64,000 bases of DNA from an uncultured Pelagibacteraceae bacterium (GTDB taxonomy: Bacteria > Pseudomonadota > Alphaproteobacteria > Pelagibacterales > Pelagibacteraceae): assembly GCA_902594245.1 (NCBI GenBank), contig CACJLM010000001.1:93673-157672 (forward strand), written 5' to 3'. Below are positions 18,906 through 28,854 of this stretch, piece by piece. Every line of letters starts with the position of its first letter. Within the stretch, counting starts at the first letter, position 1. The position numbers and the translations under genes were made by a program. The notes under the pieces are model-generated. The model saw only the letters and a list, made by a program, of their open reading frames with translations. It was not told the DNA's origin and ran no database searches.

Positions 18906-20515
18906 TAATTTCCTAGTATCATATCAGCACCTTTTTCTGCAATCATTATTGTTGGTGCGTTTGTATTTCCTGAAGTGATATTTGGCATGATAGAGGCATC
19001 AATTACTCTTAAGTTTTGAATACCTTTAACTCTGAGCTTTTCATCAACCACCGCCATATCATCCTGTCCCATTTTGCAAGTACCAACAGGATGAAAAATT
19101 GTTTGAGTAAAATCTGAACCAGCTTTAACTAACTCTTCATCATCAGTTATATGAACTCCAGGTCTATATTCTTCTGGTTCATATTGTTTGAATGTTTCAG
19201 TTTCTAACATTATTTTTCTGACAATTTTTAATCCCTGAGCTGCAACTTTTCTATCATCATCAGTAGATAAATAGTTCATCTTTATTTTAGGATAGATTCT
19301 ACTATCATTACTCACTATATTTATTTCACCTCTACTTGTAGGTCTAACATTTGCAACAGTCGGAGTAATTCCTTCAAAGTCGTGCATCGGAGTTACACCT
19401 AATATATCTGTACTAACAGGGGATACATGGAATTGTAAATTAGGAGTAGCTCTTGATGGATCGCTTTTAACAAACCCACAAACTTGACTAGCTCCCATGG
19501 TTACAGGGCCACTTTGATTAACCAAATATTCCAGCCCCATTAAAAATCTTCCAAATAAACTTTCAACTTTTCTATTTAGAGATTTTAAATTTTTGACTTT
19601 ATACACTGGCCTAAACATTAAGTGATCTTGTAAATTTTTACCTACTCCATTTGACTCATGAACCATCTCTATACCTAAGTTTCTAAGTTTGTTAGCCTCA
19701 CCAATTCCAGATACTTGCAAAATATGAGGAGATCCAATTGATCCTGCTGATAAAATTACTTCTTTATTGGCATTTACAGTATTAATTTTTTTTCCAGTAA
19801 AATAATTAACACCTATAGCCTTCTTACCTTCGAAATTTATTTTTTGAACATGTGCATTAGTTACAATTTTTAAATTAGATCTTTTTTTTACAGGATTTAA
19901 GTATCCTTTAGCAGCGCTACATCTAAGTTTTAATCCTGTTTTATTAAAGCTCGTAGTGAATTGAAAAAAACCTACACCAAAGTTATCTCCAGTGTTAAAA
20001 TCATTTGTTTTGGGTATTCCGTATTCTTCAGCTGCATTTTGAAATTCATCAAGTAATTTTAAATCTATTTTTTTATTTGCTACAGTAATTGGACCACTAT
20101 CATTATGAAATTCACTTTTTCCTAATTCATTATTCTCTGATTTAAGAAAATAGGGTAAAACATTTTCCCAGTCCCAACCTGTGTTACCAAGTTGTCTCCA
20201 GACATTATAATCTTCTTTTTGACCTCTAATCCATAAAAGTCCATTAATCGAAGAGCTTCCACCTAAAGTTTTTCCTCTAGGATATCTAATCGATCTATTA
20301 TTCATTGTTTCATCTGGTTCAGTTTTAAAACACCAATCAACTTTTGGATTATGCATAGTTTTAAAATACCCAACTGGGATATGTATCCATGGATAATTAT
20401 CTTTACCACCAGCCTCGATTAACATAACTTTATTTGACGGATTAGCTGAAAGTCTATTTGCAAGAACGCAACCAGCAGAGCCTGCTCCTAAGATAATGTA
20501 ATCAAAATTTTCCAT
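18905..20515 (-). CDS. GMC family oxidoreductase (choline/alcohol dehydrogenase-like)
   Basis: FDYIILGAGSAGCVLANRLS, GKTLGGSSSINGLLWIRG, C-terminal HPVGTCKMG, ITSGNTNAPTIMIAEKGADMI. Confidence 0.92.
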   Translation of the reverse strand: MENFDYIILGAGSAGCVLANRLSANPSNKVMLIEAGGKDNYPWIHIPVGYFKTMHNPKVDWCFKTEPDETMNNRSIRYPRGKTLGGSSSINGLLWIRGQKEDYNVWRQLGNTGWDWENVLPYFLKSENNELGKSEFHNDSGPITVANKKIDLKLLDEFQNAAEEYGIPKTNDFNTGDNFGVGFFQFTTSFNKTGLKLRCSAAKGYLNPVKKRSNLKIVTNAHVQKINFEGKKAIGVNYFTGKKINTVNANKEVILSAGSIGSPHILQVSGIGEANKLRNLGIEMVHESNGVGKNLQDHLMFRPVYKVKNLKSLNRKVESLFGRFLMGLEYLVNQSGPVTMGASQVCGFVKSDPSRATPNLQFHVSPVSTDILGVTPMHDFEGITPTVANVRPTSRGEINIVSNDSRIYPKIKMNYLSTDDDRKVAAQGLKIVRKIMLETETFKQYEPEEYRPGVHITDDEELVKAGSDFTQTIFHPVGTCKMGQDDMAVVDEKLRVKGIQNLRVIDASIMPNITSGNTNAPTIMIAEKGADMILGN

Positions 20516-20575
20516 TAGTAGTTGAATCGTTTTTTAGTTTTAGTTTTTTAAAGGTTTTACACTCATATTTATCAA

Positions 20576-20591
20576 TTGTCACTTGTGTCAA
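20576..20591. promoter_or_regulatory. Imperfect palindrome TTGTCAC-TT-GTGTCAA upstream of the TRAP operon
   Basis: One mismatch per 7-bp arm; 56 bp upstream of the dctP ATG. Confidence 0.35.
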
Positions 20592-20647
20592 CATTGTTTT
20601 TCTGATTGTATGCATCACGTTAAATTTAACTAACAAGAGGAAATATA

Positions 20648-21742
20648 ATGAAAAAAATCATTTCAATGTTATTTGCAGTTACTCTAGTGCTTGGATTTGT
20701 ATCTAACGCTAATGCTGCGAAAACACTAAAATGTCAGACTGTTCTTAATACTAAGGCTGATGAAGTCAAAATGTTAAAGGACTTTACTGATACAGTTACA
20801 GAACTAACAGCTGGTTCGTTAAAATTTGAAATTTTACCTGCGGGCGCTGTTGTTGGAGTTAAAGAAACTCTTGATGCTGTTGATAAAGGTTTGATCGATT
20901 GTGGATTCGCATGGACTCACTATTGGTCAGGTGATCACCCTGCTGCTATGTTATTTGGTTCGCCAGTAGCTGGTGGTGGTGTTGGTATCGACAACATAGC
21001 TTTCTTATCTTGGTTCCAATATGGTGGTGGTAAAGAATTATACGACCAACTTTGGAAAGAAATGGGAAGAGATATTAAAGGATTTATGATTCAACCAGTT
21101 GGACCTGAAGCTTTAGGTTGGTTTCCAAAACCAATTAAAGACATGGCTGACTTTAGAAAATATAAGTTCAGAACTCCTCCAGGAATTCCAGGACAAACTT
21201 ATAAAGACATTGGTATAGCATCTGTTGCTATGGGTGGTGGAGATATTCTACCAGCATTAGAAGCAGGAACTATCGATGCTGCTGAATGGTGTTGTCCAAA
21301 ACCAGACTTAACATTTGGTTTCCAAAAAGTACTAAAGCACTATTACCTACAAGGTTTACACCAAGTAGTGGTAAATGCTGACTTTTATATTACTGGAAAA
21401 ACTTATAAAGCGATGAGCGCTCATGAGAAGAAGTCTCTTGAAGTTGCTGCTAATGCTTCATTAGCAAAATCTTTAAGTTACAGAATCTATGAAAACGGAA
21501 AAGCTTTACAAGAGCTTACTACTAAACATGGAGTAATTTTAGAAGATACACCTTCTGATTATTTCACAGAATATATGGCTGCAGCTAAAGCTTCTTTAAA
21601 CAAGAATGCTAAAGAAAATAAATTCTTTAACGAAGTTTATAATTCGATGAAAGAATTTGCTGATATTGCCGTTCCATTCTGGAGTGGTGCTCAAATGTCT
21701 AATGCGAAGCTAGGAATGGCTCACGCAGCAACATTAAAGTAA
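20648..21742 (+). CDS. TRAP transporter substrate-binding protein (DctP/TakP-like)
   Basis: Signal peptide, FEILPAGAVVGVKETLDAVDKGLIDCGFAW, KYKFRTPPGIPGQTYKDIG, ALEAGTIDAAEWC. Confidence 0.92.
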   Translation: MKKIISMLFAVTLVLGFVSNANAAKTLKCQTVLNTKADEVKMLKDFTDTVTELTAGSLKFEILPAGAVVGVKETLDAVDKGLIDCGFAWTHYWSGDHPAAMLFGSPVAGGGVGIDNIAFLSWFQYGGGKELYDQLWKEMGRDIKGFMIQPVGPEALGWFPKPIKDMADFRKYKFRTPPGIPGQTYKDIGIASVAMGGGDILPALEAGTIDAAEWCCPKPDLTFGFQKVLKHYYLQGLHQVVVNADFYITGKTYKAMSAHEKKSLEVAANASLAKSLSYRIYENGKALQELTTKHGVILEDTPSDYFTEYMAAAKASLNKNAKENKFFNEVYNSMKEFADIAVPFWSGAQMSNAKLGMAHAATLK

Positions 21743-21764
21743 TCAGTAATTAATCTTGATTATA

Positions 21765-21799
21765 TTAGAGCGGACTTTAAAGTCCGCTCTAATTTTTTT
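21765..21799 (+). terminator. Rho-independent terminator-like hairpin between TRAP P and Q genes
   Basis: TTAGAGCGGACTTT / AAAGTCCGCTCTAA perfect 14-bp palindrome followed by TTTTTTT. Confidence 0.85.
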
Positions 21800-21811
21800 A
21801 ACTAAAATTTT

Positions 21812-22426
21812 ATGGCAGACGAACCAAGTAAATTAGATATATCAGATGAAATGATTGCCGAAAGGCGAGGTGGTTCGGGGAAAATGCCTGATGATATGCC
21901 ATTGTGGATGGCAAAATCTATAACAAGTATTGACAAATTTAGTAAGTGGATTGGCAATATTGTATGTTGGATATTAATGCCATTAATCTTTGCGATGACT
22001 TATGAAGTACTTGCAAGAAAATTATTTTTAGCCCCAACTATTTGGGCTTATGACATTAGTCGATTTTTATATGGAGCTCTTTTTATGTTGGGCGCTGGTT
22101 ATGCTCTGTCAAGAGGAGTTCATATAAGAGCAGATTTTTTATACAGAAATTTTAAAACTAAAAACCAAGGTCTTATAGATTTTTGGTTGTATTTATTATT
22201 TTACTTTCCAGGTCTAATTGTTTTTTTATATATGACAATAGGGTTTGTTGGAGAGTCGATCCAAAGAGGAGAAAGAGGCATGGATACTACTTGGATGCCT
22301 TATATGTGGCCAATTAAAACTTGCCTGCTTATTGGTATAATATTTTTACTAGTCCAAGGAGTTTCTGAATTACTCAAAAGTTATTGGGCAGCTAAAAAAG
22401 GTGAGTGGCCTGGAGAAACTAAATGA
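21812..22426 (+). CDS. TRAP transporter small permease (DctQ)
   Basis: 4-TM protein between P and M components; FLYGALFMLGAGYALSRGVHIRADFLY. Confidence 0.88.
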   Translation: MADEPSKLDISDEMIAERRGGSGKMPDDMPLWMAKSITSIDKFSKWIGNIVCWILMPLIFAMTYEVLARKLFLAPTIWAYDISRFLYGALFMLGAGYALSRGVHIRADFLYRNFKTKNQGLIDFWLYLLFYFPGLIVFLYMTIGFVGESIQRGERGMDTTWMPYMWPIKTCLLIGIIFLLVQGVSELLKSYWAAKKGEWPGETK

Positions 22427-23757
22427 TAGCTGAGTTTATAGATCCAGCAATCTTAGGTTTTATTCTTGTTGGGGTTATGCTTTTTGCAATTTTTGTAGGT
22501 TTCCCGATTTCATTTACTTTAATTTTTTTAGGTTTTGTGTTTGGTTATTTAGGATTTGGAAAATTAGTTTTCTATTTAATGACTCTTCAATTTTCTATGG
22601 TCATGACCGAACAAACACTCGCCGCAGTCCCACTGTTTGTCTTTATGGGAATTATGATGGAACAAGCTGGATTAATGGAAAGATTGTTTTCAGCATTTCA
22701 AATGATGTTGGCAAAAGTTAAAGGATCTTTATATTATGCAGTTTTATTTGTTTCTGTAATATTTGCTGCAGCAACGGGAATTGTTGGTGCTTCGGTGACA
22801 ATTCTTGGAATTATGGCTGCAAAATCAATGAATAGATCTGGTTATGATGTGAGACTTGCAGCTGGTACCATCACCGCTGGGGGAACTTTAGGAATATTAA
22901 TTCCACCAAGTATTATGTTAGTTGTTATGGGACCTATCATGGAAATCCCAGTAATTGATTTATTTGCAGCAGCTATTTTACCAGGAATTTTATTAGCAAG
23001 TTTGTATGCGGGATACACGACTATAAGATGTATGATCAATCCTAAATTAGGACCAGTCATTCCTGAAGATATGAGAGCAGCAAGCATGAAGGATGTTTGG
23101 ATAGAATTTTTTTTAGGGTTGGTGCCACCAGCCGCCTTAGTTTTTGCAGCATTGGGAAGTATTTTATTTGGTTTTGCAACTCCAACTGAAGCTGCAGGAT
23201 GCGGAGCTATGGGTGCTTTACTTCTATCATTAGCCTATAAAAAATTAACTCTTCTAAAACTACAAGAAGCCTTAGTTAAAACACTAGAGATAACAGCATT
23301 AATAATGGTTTTAGTTGCAGCTTCAAATTTTTTTGGTGCTGTTTTTGCAAGACTAGGGACACCAACTTTATTAACTGAATTTTTATTAGGTCTTGAAATG
23401 AATAAATATTTAATTCTAGCAATGGTCATGGTTATGATATTTTTATTAGGATGGCCTTTAGAATGGGTGCCCATAGTAATGATTATCGTTCCAATAATTT
23501 TACCATTGATTGAGGCATTAGGTTTTAATTTAACTTGGTTTGCTATATTAGTAGCTGTGAATTTACAAACCGCCTGGCTCTCACCGCCAGTTGCTTTATC
23601 AGCTTATTTCTTAAAAGGAGTAGTCCCAGAATGGGATCTTAAAGATATATATTATGGAATGATGCAGTTTATGGTTCTCCAAGTTATTGGATTAATTTTA
23701 ATTATAATATTTCCTAAGATTGCACTTTGGCTGCCAACTCTCTTGTATGGACAGTAG
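22423..23757 (+). CDS. TRAP transporter large permease (DctM)
   Basis: GASVTILGIMAAKSMNRSGYDVRLAAGTITAGGTLGILIPPSIMLVVMGP. Confidence 0.93.
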   Translation: MIAEFIDPAILGFILVGVMLFAIFVGFPISFTLIFLGFVFGYLGFGKLVFYLMTLQFSMVMTEQTLAAVPLFVFMGIMMEQAGLMERLFSAFQMMLAKVKGSLYYAVLFVSVIFAAATGIVGASVTILGIMAAKSMNRSGYDVRLAAGTITAGGTLGILIPPSIMLVVMGPIMEIPVIDLFAAAILPGILLASLYAGYTTIRCMINPKLGPVIPEDMRAASMKDVWIEFFLGLVPPAALVFAALGSILFGFATPTEAAGCGAMGALLLSLAYKKLTLLKLQEALVKTLEITALIMVLVAASNFFGAVFARLGTPTLLTEFLLGLEMNKYLILAMVMVMIFLLGWPLEWVPIVMIIVPIILPLIEALGFNLTWFAILVAVNLQTAWLSPPVALSAYFLKGVVPEWDLKDIYYGMMQFMVLQVIGLILIIIFPKIALWLPTLLYGQ

Positions 23758-23782
23758 ATTATTTTAGTTTTATATTGTTAAA

Positions 23783-25240
23783 GTGAGTCAACAAAAATCA
23801 AAAAAAACATTAGTTAACTGGGATCTTGTTACAGTTAATCCAAGCAATAAAGTTTGGAACTGGACAGATTTATTCTGTTTCTGGGGGGTGAATATTCAGA
23901 GCGTTATTGGTTTTTCTTTAATTGCGTCTCTTTATTTGATTTATGATTTAAATACTTTTGTAGTATTATTTGGTACTATACTTGCTTCAATTCTAGTTTA
24001 TTTTTTTTCAACTTTAATAGGTAGACCATCCCAAAAATTTGGTCTTCCTTTTGTAGTTTTATTAAGATCTTCACTTGGTTTTAGAGGTGCTAAATATTTT
24101 GGTGTTTTGAGGTCTGTAGTTGGAATGTTTATGTTTGGAATTCAAACATACTTTTTATCTAAAGCACTAGGTTATCTAATAAGAATAGCAATATTTTCAT
24201 ACGATAAAACAATTTTAGAGCAAGAAATTTTTCTAATTTTTTTACTTGGGCTAGATATTATAGATTGGATTTCAATATCAATAGCAATTGTTATTCAAAT
24301 GCTTCTTTTTAGTCTTGGAATGAATTTTAATAAAAGATTAATTAAGTTTTCTGCTTTGAGTGTTTATTTAGGAATGACCATTTTCTTTTTTGCAGTCTTG
24401 TTAAGTGATGTAAAATTTACAACAAATTCTTTCATTAATACTTTAGATTTAGGAAACTTTATTGATAAAGATAATTTGGCTCCTCTACTTACTGTTACAG
24501 GAACTATCTTTACTTATTTTTCAATTGTAATTTTAAGTTTTGGTGATTTTTCAAGATATGTTAGAGATGAAAAAGAAATGAAAAAAGGAAACTTTAGTTT
24601 AATTTTAAACTTAATTATATTTTCATTTTTTGCTTTATTTATTGTTATTGGTGCAGATGCTTTTTTAAAACAAAATCCAGAAAATTTAGAAAAAATATTT
24701 ACAAATCCAACCGATATTATTGGAAAATTAAATAATTTACTTGTAACAGTTTTGGTTTTAGTTTTTATTTTGATAGCATCGATATCAACAAACTTGATTG
24801 CAAATTTTATACCTTCTCAATACTCTTTAATAAATTTCAGTCCCAATACATTGTCCTTAAAAAGCTCAAGTTTTATAATCGCTTTTATTGGTTTTATAAT
24901 TGGTATTTTTTGGCTAACCTATTTAAGTCAAATTGGAATTTTAGCTTTTGTTGATACTGTGGCAGCTTTCTTTGGACCATTGTTTGGAGTAATGATTTCT
25001 GATTACTATTTGATTAAGAGGGGTAATTTAATTAATAAAGATATATATTCATTGGAGAGTAATGGCTCTTATTATTTTTCAGCTGGATGGCATATTAAAG
25101 GTGTTTATTCTTTATTATTAGGATTTATTTTTTCAGCTTCTACAATATGGAATTCTGATTTAATGTTTCTTCAATCCTATGCATGGATAATTGGTGCATT
25201 TGTTTCTTCAATCACATACTACCTTTTAGCAAAAGATTAA
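23783..25240 (+). CDS. NCS1 family nucleobase/allantoin-type permease (GTG start)
   Basis: WTDLFCFWGVNIQSVIGF, SFGDFSRYVRDEKEMKKGNF, about 12 TM segments. Confidence 0.8.
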   Translation: MSQQKSKKTLVNWDLVTVNPSNKVWNWTDLFCFWGVNIQSVIGFSLIASLYLIYDLNTFVVLFGTILASILVYFFSTLIGRPSQKFGLPFVVLLRSSLGFRGAKYFGVLRSVVGMFMFGIQTYFLSKALGYLIRIAIFSYDKTILEQEIFLIFLLGLDIIDWISISIAIVIQMLLFSLGMNFNKRLIKFSALSVYLGMTIFFFAVLLSDVKFTTNSFINTLDLGNFIDKDNLAPLLTVTGTIFTYFSIVILSFGDFSRYVRDEKEMKKGNFSLILNLIIFSFFALFIVIGADAFLKQNPENLEKIFTNPTDIIGKLNNLLVTVLVLVFILIASISTNLIANFIPSQYSLINFSPNTLSLKSSSFIIAFIGFIIGIFWLTYLSQIGILAFVDTVAAFFGPLFGVMISDYYLIKRGNLINKDIYSLESNGSYYFSAGWHIKGVYSLLLGFIFSASTIWNSDLMFLQSYAWIIGAFVSSITYYLLAKD

Positions 25241-25244
25241 TATA

Positions 25245-25997
25245 ATGGATAAAATTTCTTTTAATTTTAAGAATAAAACAGCTGTAATTACAGGTGGCGC
25301 CCAAGGTTTTGGTCTAGATATTGCTAAAAGATTTTTAAATTCAGGAGCAAAAGTAATAATTTGGGATATTGATCCAAAGATGGTTGAGAAGTCGTTGAAG
25401 GATTTAAATAATTCAAATCTTAGCTCAAATATAGTGGATGTGTCTAATTATCAAGAAGTTGACAGGACTGTAAAAGAAATTACAAAAAACTCTAATATCG
25501 ATATTTTGATCAATAATGCTGGCATAACTGGTCCTACCGCTACTCTTTGGGAATATGATATTGAGATGTGGAAAAAAGTTGTGGATATAAATTTAATGGG
25601 AACTTTTAATTGCTGCAGAGCAATAGTACCCAATATGATTAAAAATAATTACGGTAGAATTGTAAATGTTGCTTCAGTAGCTGGAAAAGATGGAAATGCG
25701 AATGCTAGTGCTTACAGTGTTGGAAAAGCAGGTGCAATTGGGCTTACTAAATCATTAGGTAAAGAGTTAGCTGACAAAAATATAGCTGTAAACGCAGTCA
25801 CTCCTGCGGGTGCTAAAACACGAATTTTAGATCAAATGACCAAAGAACATGTGCAAAGAATGTTGTCAAAAGTCCCAAGAGGTAGGTTTCTTGAAGTAGA
25901 AGAATTTACATCATTAGTTTGTTGGCTTTCATCTGAAGAAAATACTTTTTCTACTGCGGCAGTTTTTGATATAAGCGGTGGTCGTTCTACCTATTAA
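25245..25997 (+). CDS. SDR family oxidoreductase
   Basis: TGGAQGFGLDIA, NNAGITGP, YSVGKAGAIGLTKSLGKE. Confidence 0.9.
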   Translation: MDKISFNFKNKTAVITGGAQGFGLDIAKRFLNSGAKVIIWDIDPKMVEKSLKDLNNSNLSSNIVDVSNYQEVDRTVKEITKNSNIDILINNAGITGPTATLWEYDIEMWKKVVDINLMGTFNCCRAIVPNMIKNNYGRIVNVASVAGKDGNANASAYSVGKAGAIGLTKSLGKELADKNIAVNAVTPAGAKTRILDQMTKEHVQRMLSKVPRGRFLEVEEFTSLVCWLSSEENTFSTAAVFDISGGRSTY

Positions 25998-26131
25998 CCT
26001 TGGGTTTTTTGCTCTAATATCTTTGTTTGGTTTATTTTCGCTCTCCCTAATTTCACGTCTTTAGACATAACAGGTGCAAAAATCATGATTGACCAGTAAA
26101 TTAATAAGATAAAAATGGAAATTGTCTTCAT
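25994..26131 (-). CDS. Small hypothetical membrane/secreted peptide (45 aa), not in ORF track
   Basis: MKTISIFILLIYWSIMIFAPVMSKDVKLGRAKINQTKILEQKTQG; fills the gap and overlaps the preceding stop. Confidence 0.4.
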   Translation of the reverse strand: MKTISIFILLIYWSIMIFAPVMSKDVKLGRAKINQTKILEQKTQG

Positions 26132-26220
26132 AATTATTATTTAGATACAAAAATTGATTTTTGGATGTTTAAATTTTGTCAAAATAATGTATTAACAATT
26201 TTTTTTAAAAAATTTATAAA

Positions 26221-26871
26221 ATGAAAACTATTTTAAAGATTTTATTAGGTACCCTAATCATAGTTGGCTCTAGCAATGCAAATGAGATCAAAGTTTTTAA
26301 TTTTACTGAAAAAGAGCTTTCTCAGCTAGATGTTAGGAAAGTGAGAGGAGCAGACAATAATACTATTTATTCGGTAGGATCAAACGAAAATGGTAATTTT
26401 TTAAAAGCTGTAGCTGATAATGCTGCCTCTGGATTGGGTAAGGAAATAAAAATTGATTTAAACAAGACTCCTTACATCAATATTACATGGAAAATAGAGA
26501 GAGATTTACCAGGTATCAAGGAAAATACAAAAAAAGGACATGATTTTGCTGCCAGAGTATTTGCTGTCAAAAAAACAGGTGCAACACCACTTTCAAATAG
26601 GGCAATTAATTATGTATTTTCAAGTAATAATGAAATTGGCTTTAATTCCCCAAGTCCTTACACAAAAAAATCAATAGATAATGTTTTAGCTAGTACTAAG
26701 AAAAATATTAACGAATGGGTTACAGTTAAAGCTAATGTAAAAGAAGATTTTAAAAAGTTTCATGGTCTAGATGTAAGTGAATTAGACGGATTAGCTATAA
26801 TGTCTGATACAGATAATTCAAAAATGAAAGCAATAGCTTATTATCAGAATATATATTTTTCAGAGAATTAA
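26221..26871 (+). CDS. DUF3047-like secreted protein
   Basis: Signal peptide; YINITWKIERDLPG...GHDFAARVFAVKK...AINYVFSSN; DGLAIMSDTDNSKMKAIAYYQNIYF. Confidence 0.7.
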   Translation: MKTILKILLGTLIIVGSSNANEIKVFNFTEKELSQLDVRKVRGADNNTIYSVGSNENGNFLKAVADNAASGLGKEIKIDLNKTPYINITWKIERDLPGIKENTKKGHDFAARVFAVKKTGATPLSNRAINYVFSSNNEIGFNSPSPYTKKSIDNVLASTKKNINEWVTVKANVKEDFKKFHGLDVSELDGLAIMSDTDNSKMKAIAYYQNIYFSEN

Positions 26872-27012
26872 TTATAATTTCAAGTATTTTTTCAAAAAAA
26901 AGTTAAATAAAGCTAAAATAACTGCAACTAAGACGTCTTCAAGTGGACTAGCTCCGGGATAACCAAAGTTCCAAGCAATTACTAATACCAACCAAATTAC
27001 AAAAACATTCAT
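26872..27012 (-). CDS. Small hypothetical membrane protein (46 aa), not in ORF track
   Basis: MNVFVIWLVLVIAWNFGYPGASPLEDVLVAVILALFNFFLKKYLKL; two hydrophobic segments. Confidence 0.55.
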   Translation of the reverse strand: MNVFVIWLVLVIAWNFGYPGASPLEDVLVAVILALFNFFLKKYLKL

Positions 27013-27069
27013 TTCAAAATTTATACCTTACAATCTATAAATTAAATTATTATTTGATATAATTCTTTT

Positions 27070-27492
27070 ATGCATGAAAATTTTTTTCACAAGATAAAAG
27101 TTTATTATGAAGATACAGACTCAGGTGGGGTTGTTTATTATGCTAATTATTTAAAGTATTTAGAAAGGGCTAGAACTGAGGCTTTATTTTCGATTGGCTT
27201 TAGTAATAAAAAGATACAAGATCAATTTAATTCTTTGATAATTGTAAAGTCATGTAATATTGAGTACAAAAAATCAGCTCATTTAGAAGATGAATTAAAA
27301 ATAAGATCTTTCATAAAATCAATAACTAAAACATCTTTTTTTATGAATCAAATAATTACGAAAGGAGAAGATACGATTGTTGAAGCTCAAGTTCATTTAG
27401 TTTTTATTAATAATGAAAATAAGCCAGTAAAAATTCCAGATGAAATATACTTAAAATTTAAACCTTATTTTTGTGATACTATCAAAACTTAG
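27070..27492 (+). CDS. Acyl-CoA thioesterase, YbgC/FadM hot-dog family
   Basis: KVYYEDTDSGGVVYYANYLKYLERARTEAL signature. Confidence 0.92.
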   Translation: MHENFFHKIKVYYEDTDSGGVVYYANYLKYLERARTEALFSIGFSNKKIQDQFNSLIIVKSCNIEYKKSAHLEDELKIRSFIKSITKTSFFMNQIITKGEDTIVEAQVHLVFINNENKPVKIPDEIYLKFKPYFCDTIKT

Positions 27493-28150
27493 CTAGTTTT
27501 TTTGCTTTTTTAAATAAATTCACCATCATTTTAATTGTAATAACTCTCGTATTCACATTTCTAGGACTGGGGTGGTAACTTGACAATATAATCAAACCAT
27601 TTGGCAATAATTGTGTTTTGCCATGTTTAAAAATGAATTTTTTATTAATATTAAATTTTTGTTTATATAACTTAGTACAATTATCAAAAGCAACTTTACC
27701 CAATGTAACTATTACTTTAAGTTTTTTTAAACTTAATATTTCTTCATCAAAAAAGTTTGAACAATTTAAAATTTCATTACTTAGTGGCTTATCTTCTGGA
27801 GGCACACATTTTAGGATATTAGTGATATAAGTGGATTTTAATTTCAAATTATCATTTATATTTTTTGAAATTGGATAATTTGAAATCCCGACTTCATGCA
27901 AGCATTTGAACAAAAAATCTCCCGATTTGTCTCCAGTAAAAGCTCTTCCTGTTCTTGTACCTCCATGTGCAGCAGGGGCGAGACCAATAATAGCTAATTT
28001 CGAATCTAAATTTCCAAATCCAGGAACGGGTTTGCCCCAGTAAATTTCATTAATATTTTGTTTTCTTTTTTCAGTACTGATTTTTTTAATAAATTTTACA
28101 AGCCTAGGACATTTTTTACATTTAACTATTGTTTTGTTTAAATTATTCAA
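27482..28150 (-). CDS. Uracil-DNA glycosylase (family 5/UDGb-like)
   Basis: CKKCPRL, GLAPAAHGGTRTGRAFTGDKSG, YITNILKCVPP, SSYHPSPRNVNT. Confidence 0.9.
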   Translation of the reverse strand: MNNLNKTIVKCKKCPRLVKFIKKISTEKRKQNINEIYWGKPVPGFGNLDSKLAIIGLAPAAHGGTRTGRAFTGDKSGDFLFKCLHEVGISNYPISKNINDNLKLKSTYITNILKCVPPEDKPLSNEILNCSNFFDEEILSLKKLKVIVTLGKVAFDNCTKLYKQKFNINKKFIFKHGKTQLLPNGLIILSSYHPSPRNVNTRVITIKMMVNLFKKAKKLAKF

Positions 28151-28164
28151 TTTAATATCCTTAG

Positions 28165-28722
28165 ATGAAAATTTTTAAATTCTTAATAATAATATTTATA
28201 TCTTTAACTACATCTATCAAAGCAGATTTAAATAAAAATTTATTAAATCAATTAGATGACGGTGGAAAATTAATATTTATCAGACATGCGTATGCACCTG
28301 GAGGTGGAGATCCGCAAAATTTCAATTTAAACGATTGTTCCACACAGAGAAATTTAAACAATGAGGGAAGAAAACAAGCTAAATATATTGGGGAATTTTT
28401 TAAAAAAAATGAAATTAAAATAGATAAAGTTTTATCAAGCGAATGGTGCAGATGCAAAGAAACGGCAAGGATTGCTTTTAAAAATTTTTCTACAAATAGT
28501 TTCTTAAATTCTTTTTATAGCTCCAAATATGCAAAGAATAAAGACAAACAAATTAAAATGTTAAATAATTATGTAAAAAAATTTAAAAGTGATAAAAATC
28601 TAATTTTAGTTACTCATTATGTCTTGATATCTGAAGTTTTAAATTATGCTCCATCTTCAGGTGAAATAGTTGTTTCAGATAAAAATTTTAATATGATAGG
28701 AAGCATAGAAATAAATTATTAA
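28165..28722 (+). CDS. Histidine phosphatase family protein, signal peptide
   Basis: LIFIRHAYAPGGGDP, SSEWCRCKETA, LVTHYVLISEVL. Confidence 0.85.
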   Translation: MKIFKFLIIIFISLTTSIKADLNKNLLNQLDDGGKLIFIRHAYAPGGGDPQNFNLNDCSTQRNLNNEGRKQAKYIGEFFKKNEIKIDKVLSSEWCRCKETARIAFKNFSTNSFLNSFYSSKYAKNKDKQIKMLNNYVKKFKSDKNLILVTHYVLISEVLNYAPSSGEIVVSDKNFNMIGSIEINY

Positions 28723-28728
28723 TATATT

Positions 28729-28854
28729 ATGTCTTCAAAAAAAGCATTGAAACAAGCACAAAAACAAGCCTACGCAAAACACAGGAGCAATATTACTAAT
28801 AGTAGGTTTGGAATGAAAAAGAAAAATTTTATAAAAAATAAGAAAAAAAATTAA
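28729..28854 (+). CDS. Short highly basic protein (41 aa), not in ORF track
   Basis: MSSKKALKQAQKQAYAKHRSNITNSRFGMKKKNFIKNKKKN; ATG and stop abut neighbouring genes. Confidence 0.4.
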   Translation: MSSKKALKQAQKQAYAKHRSNITNSRFGMKKKNFIKNKKKN

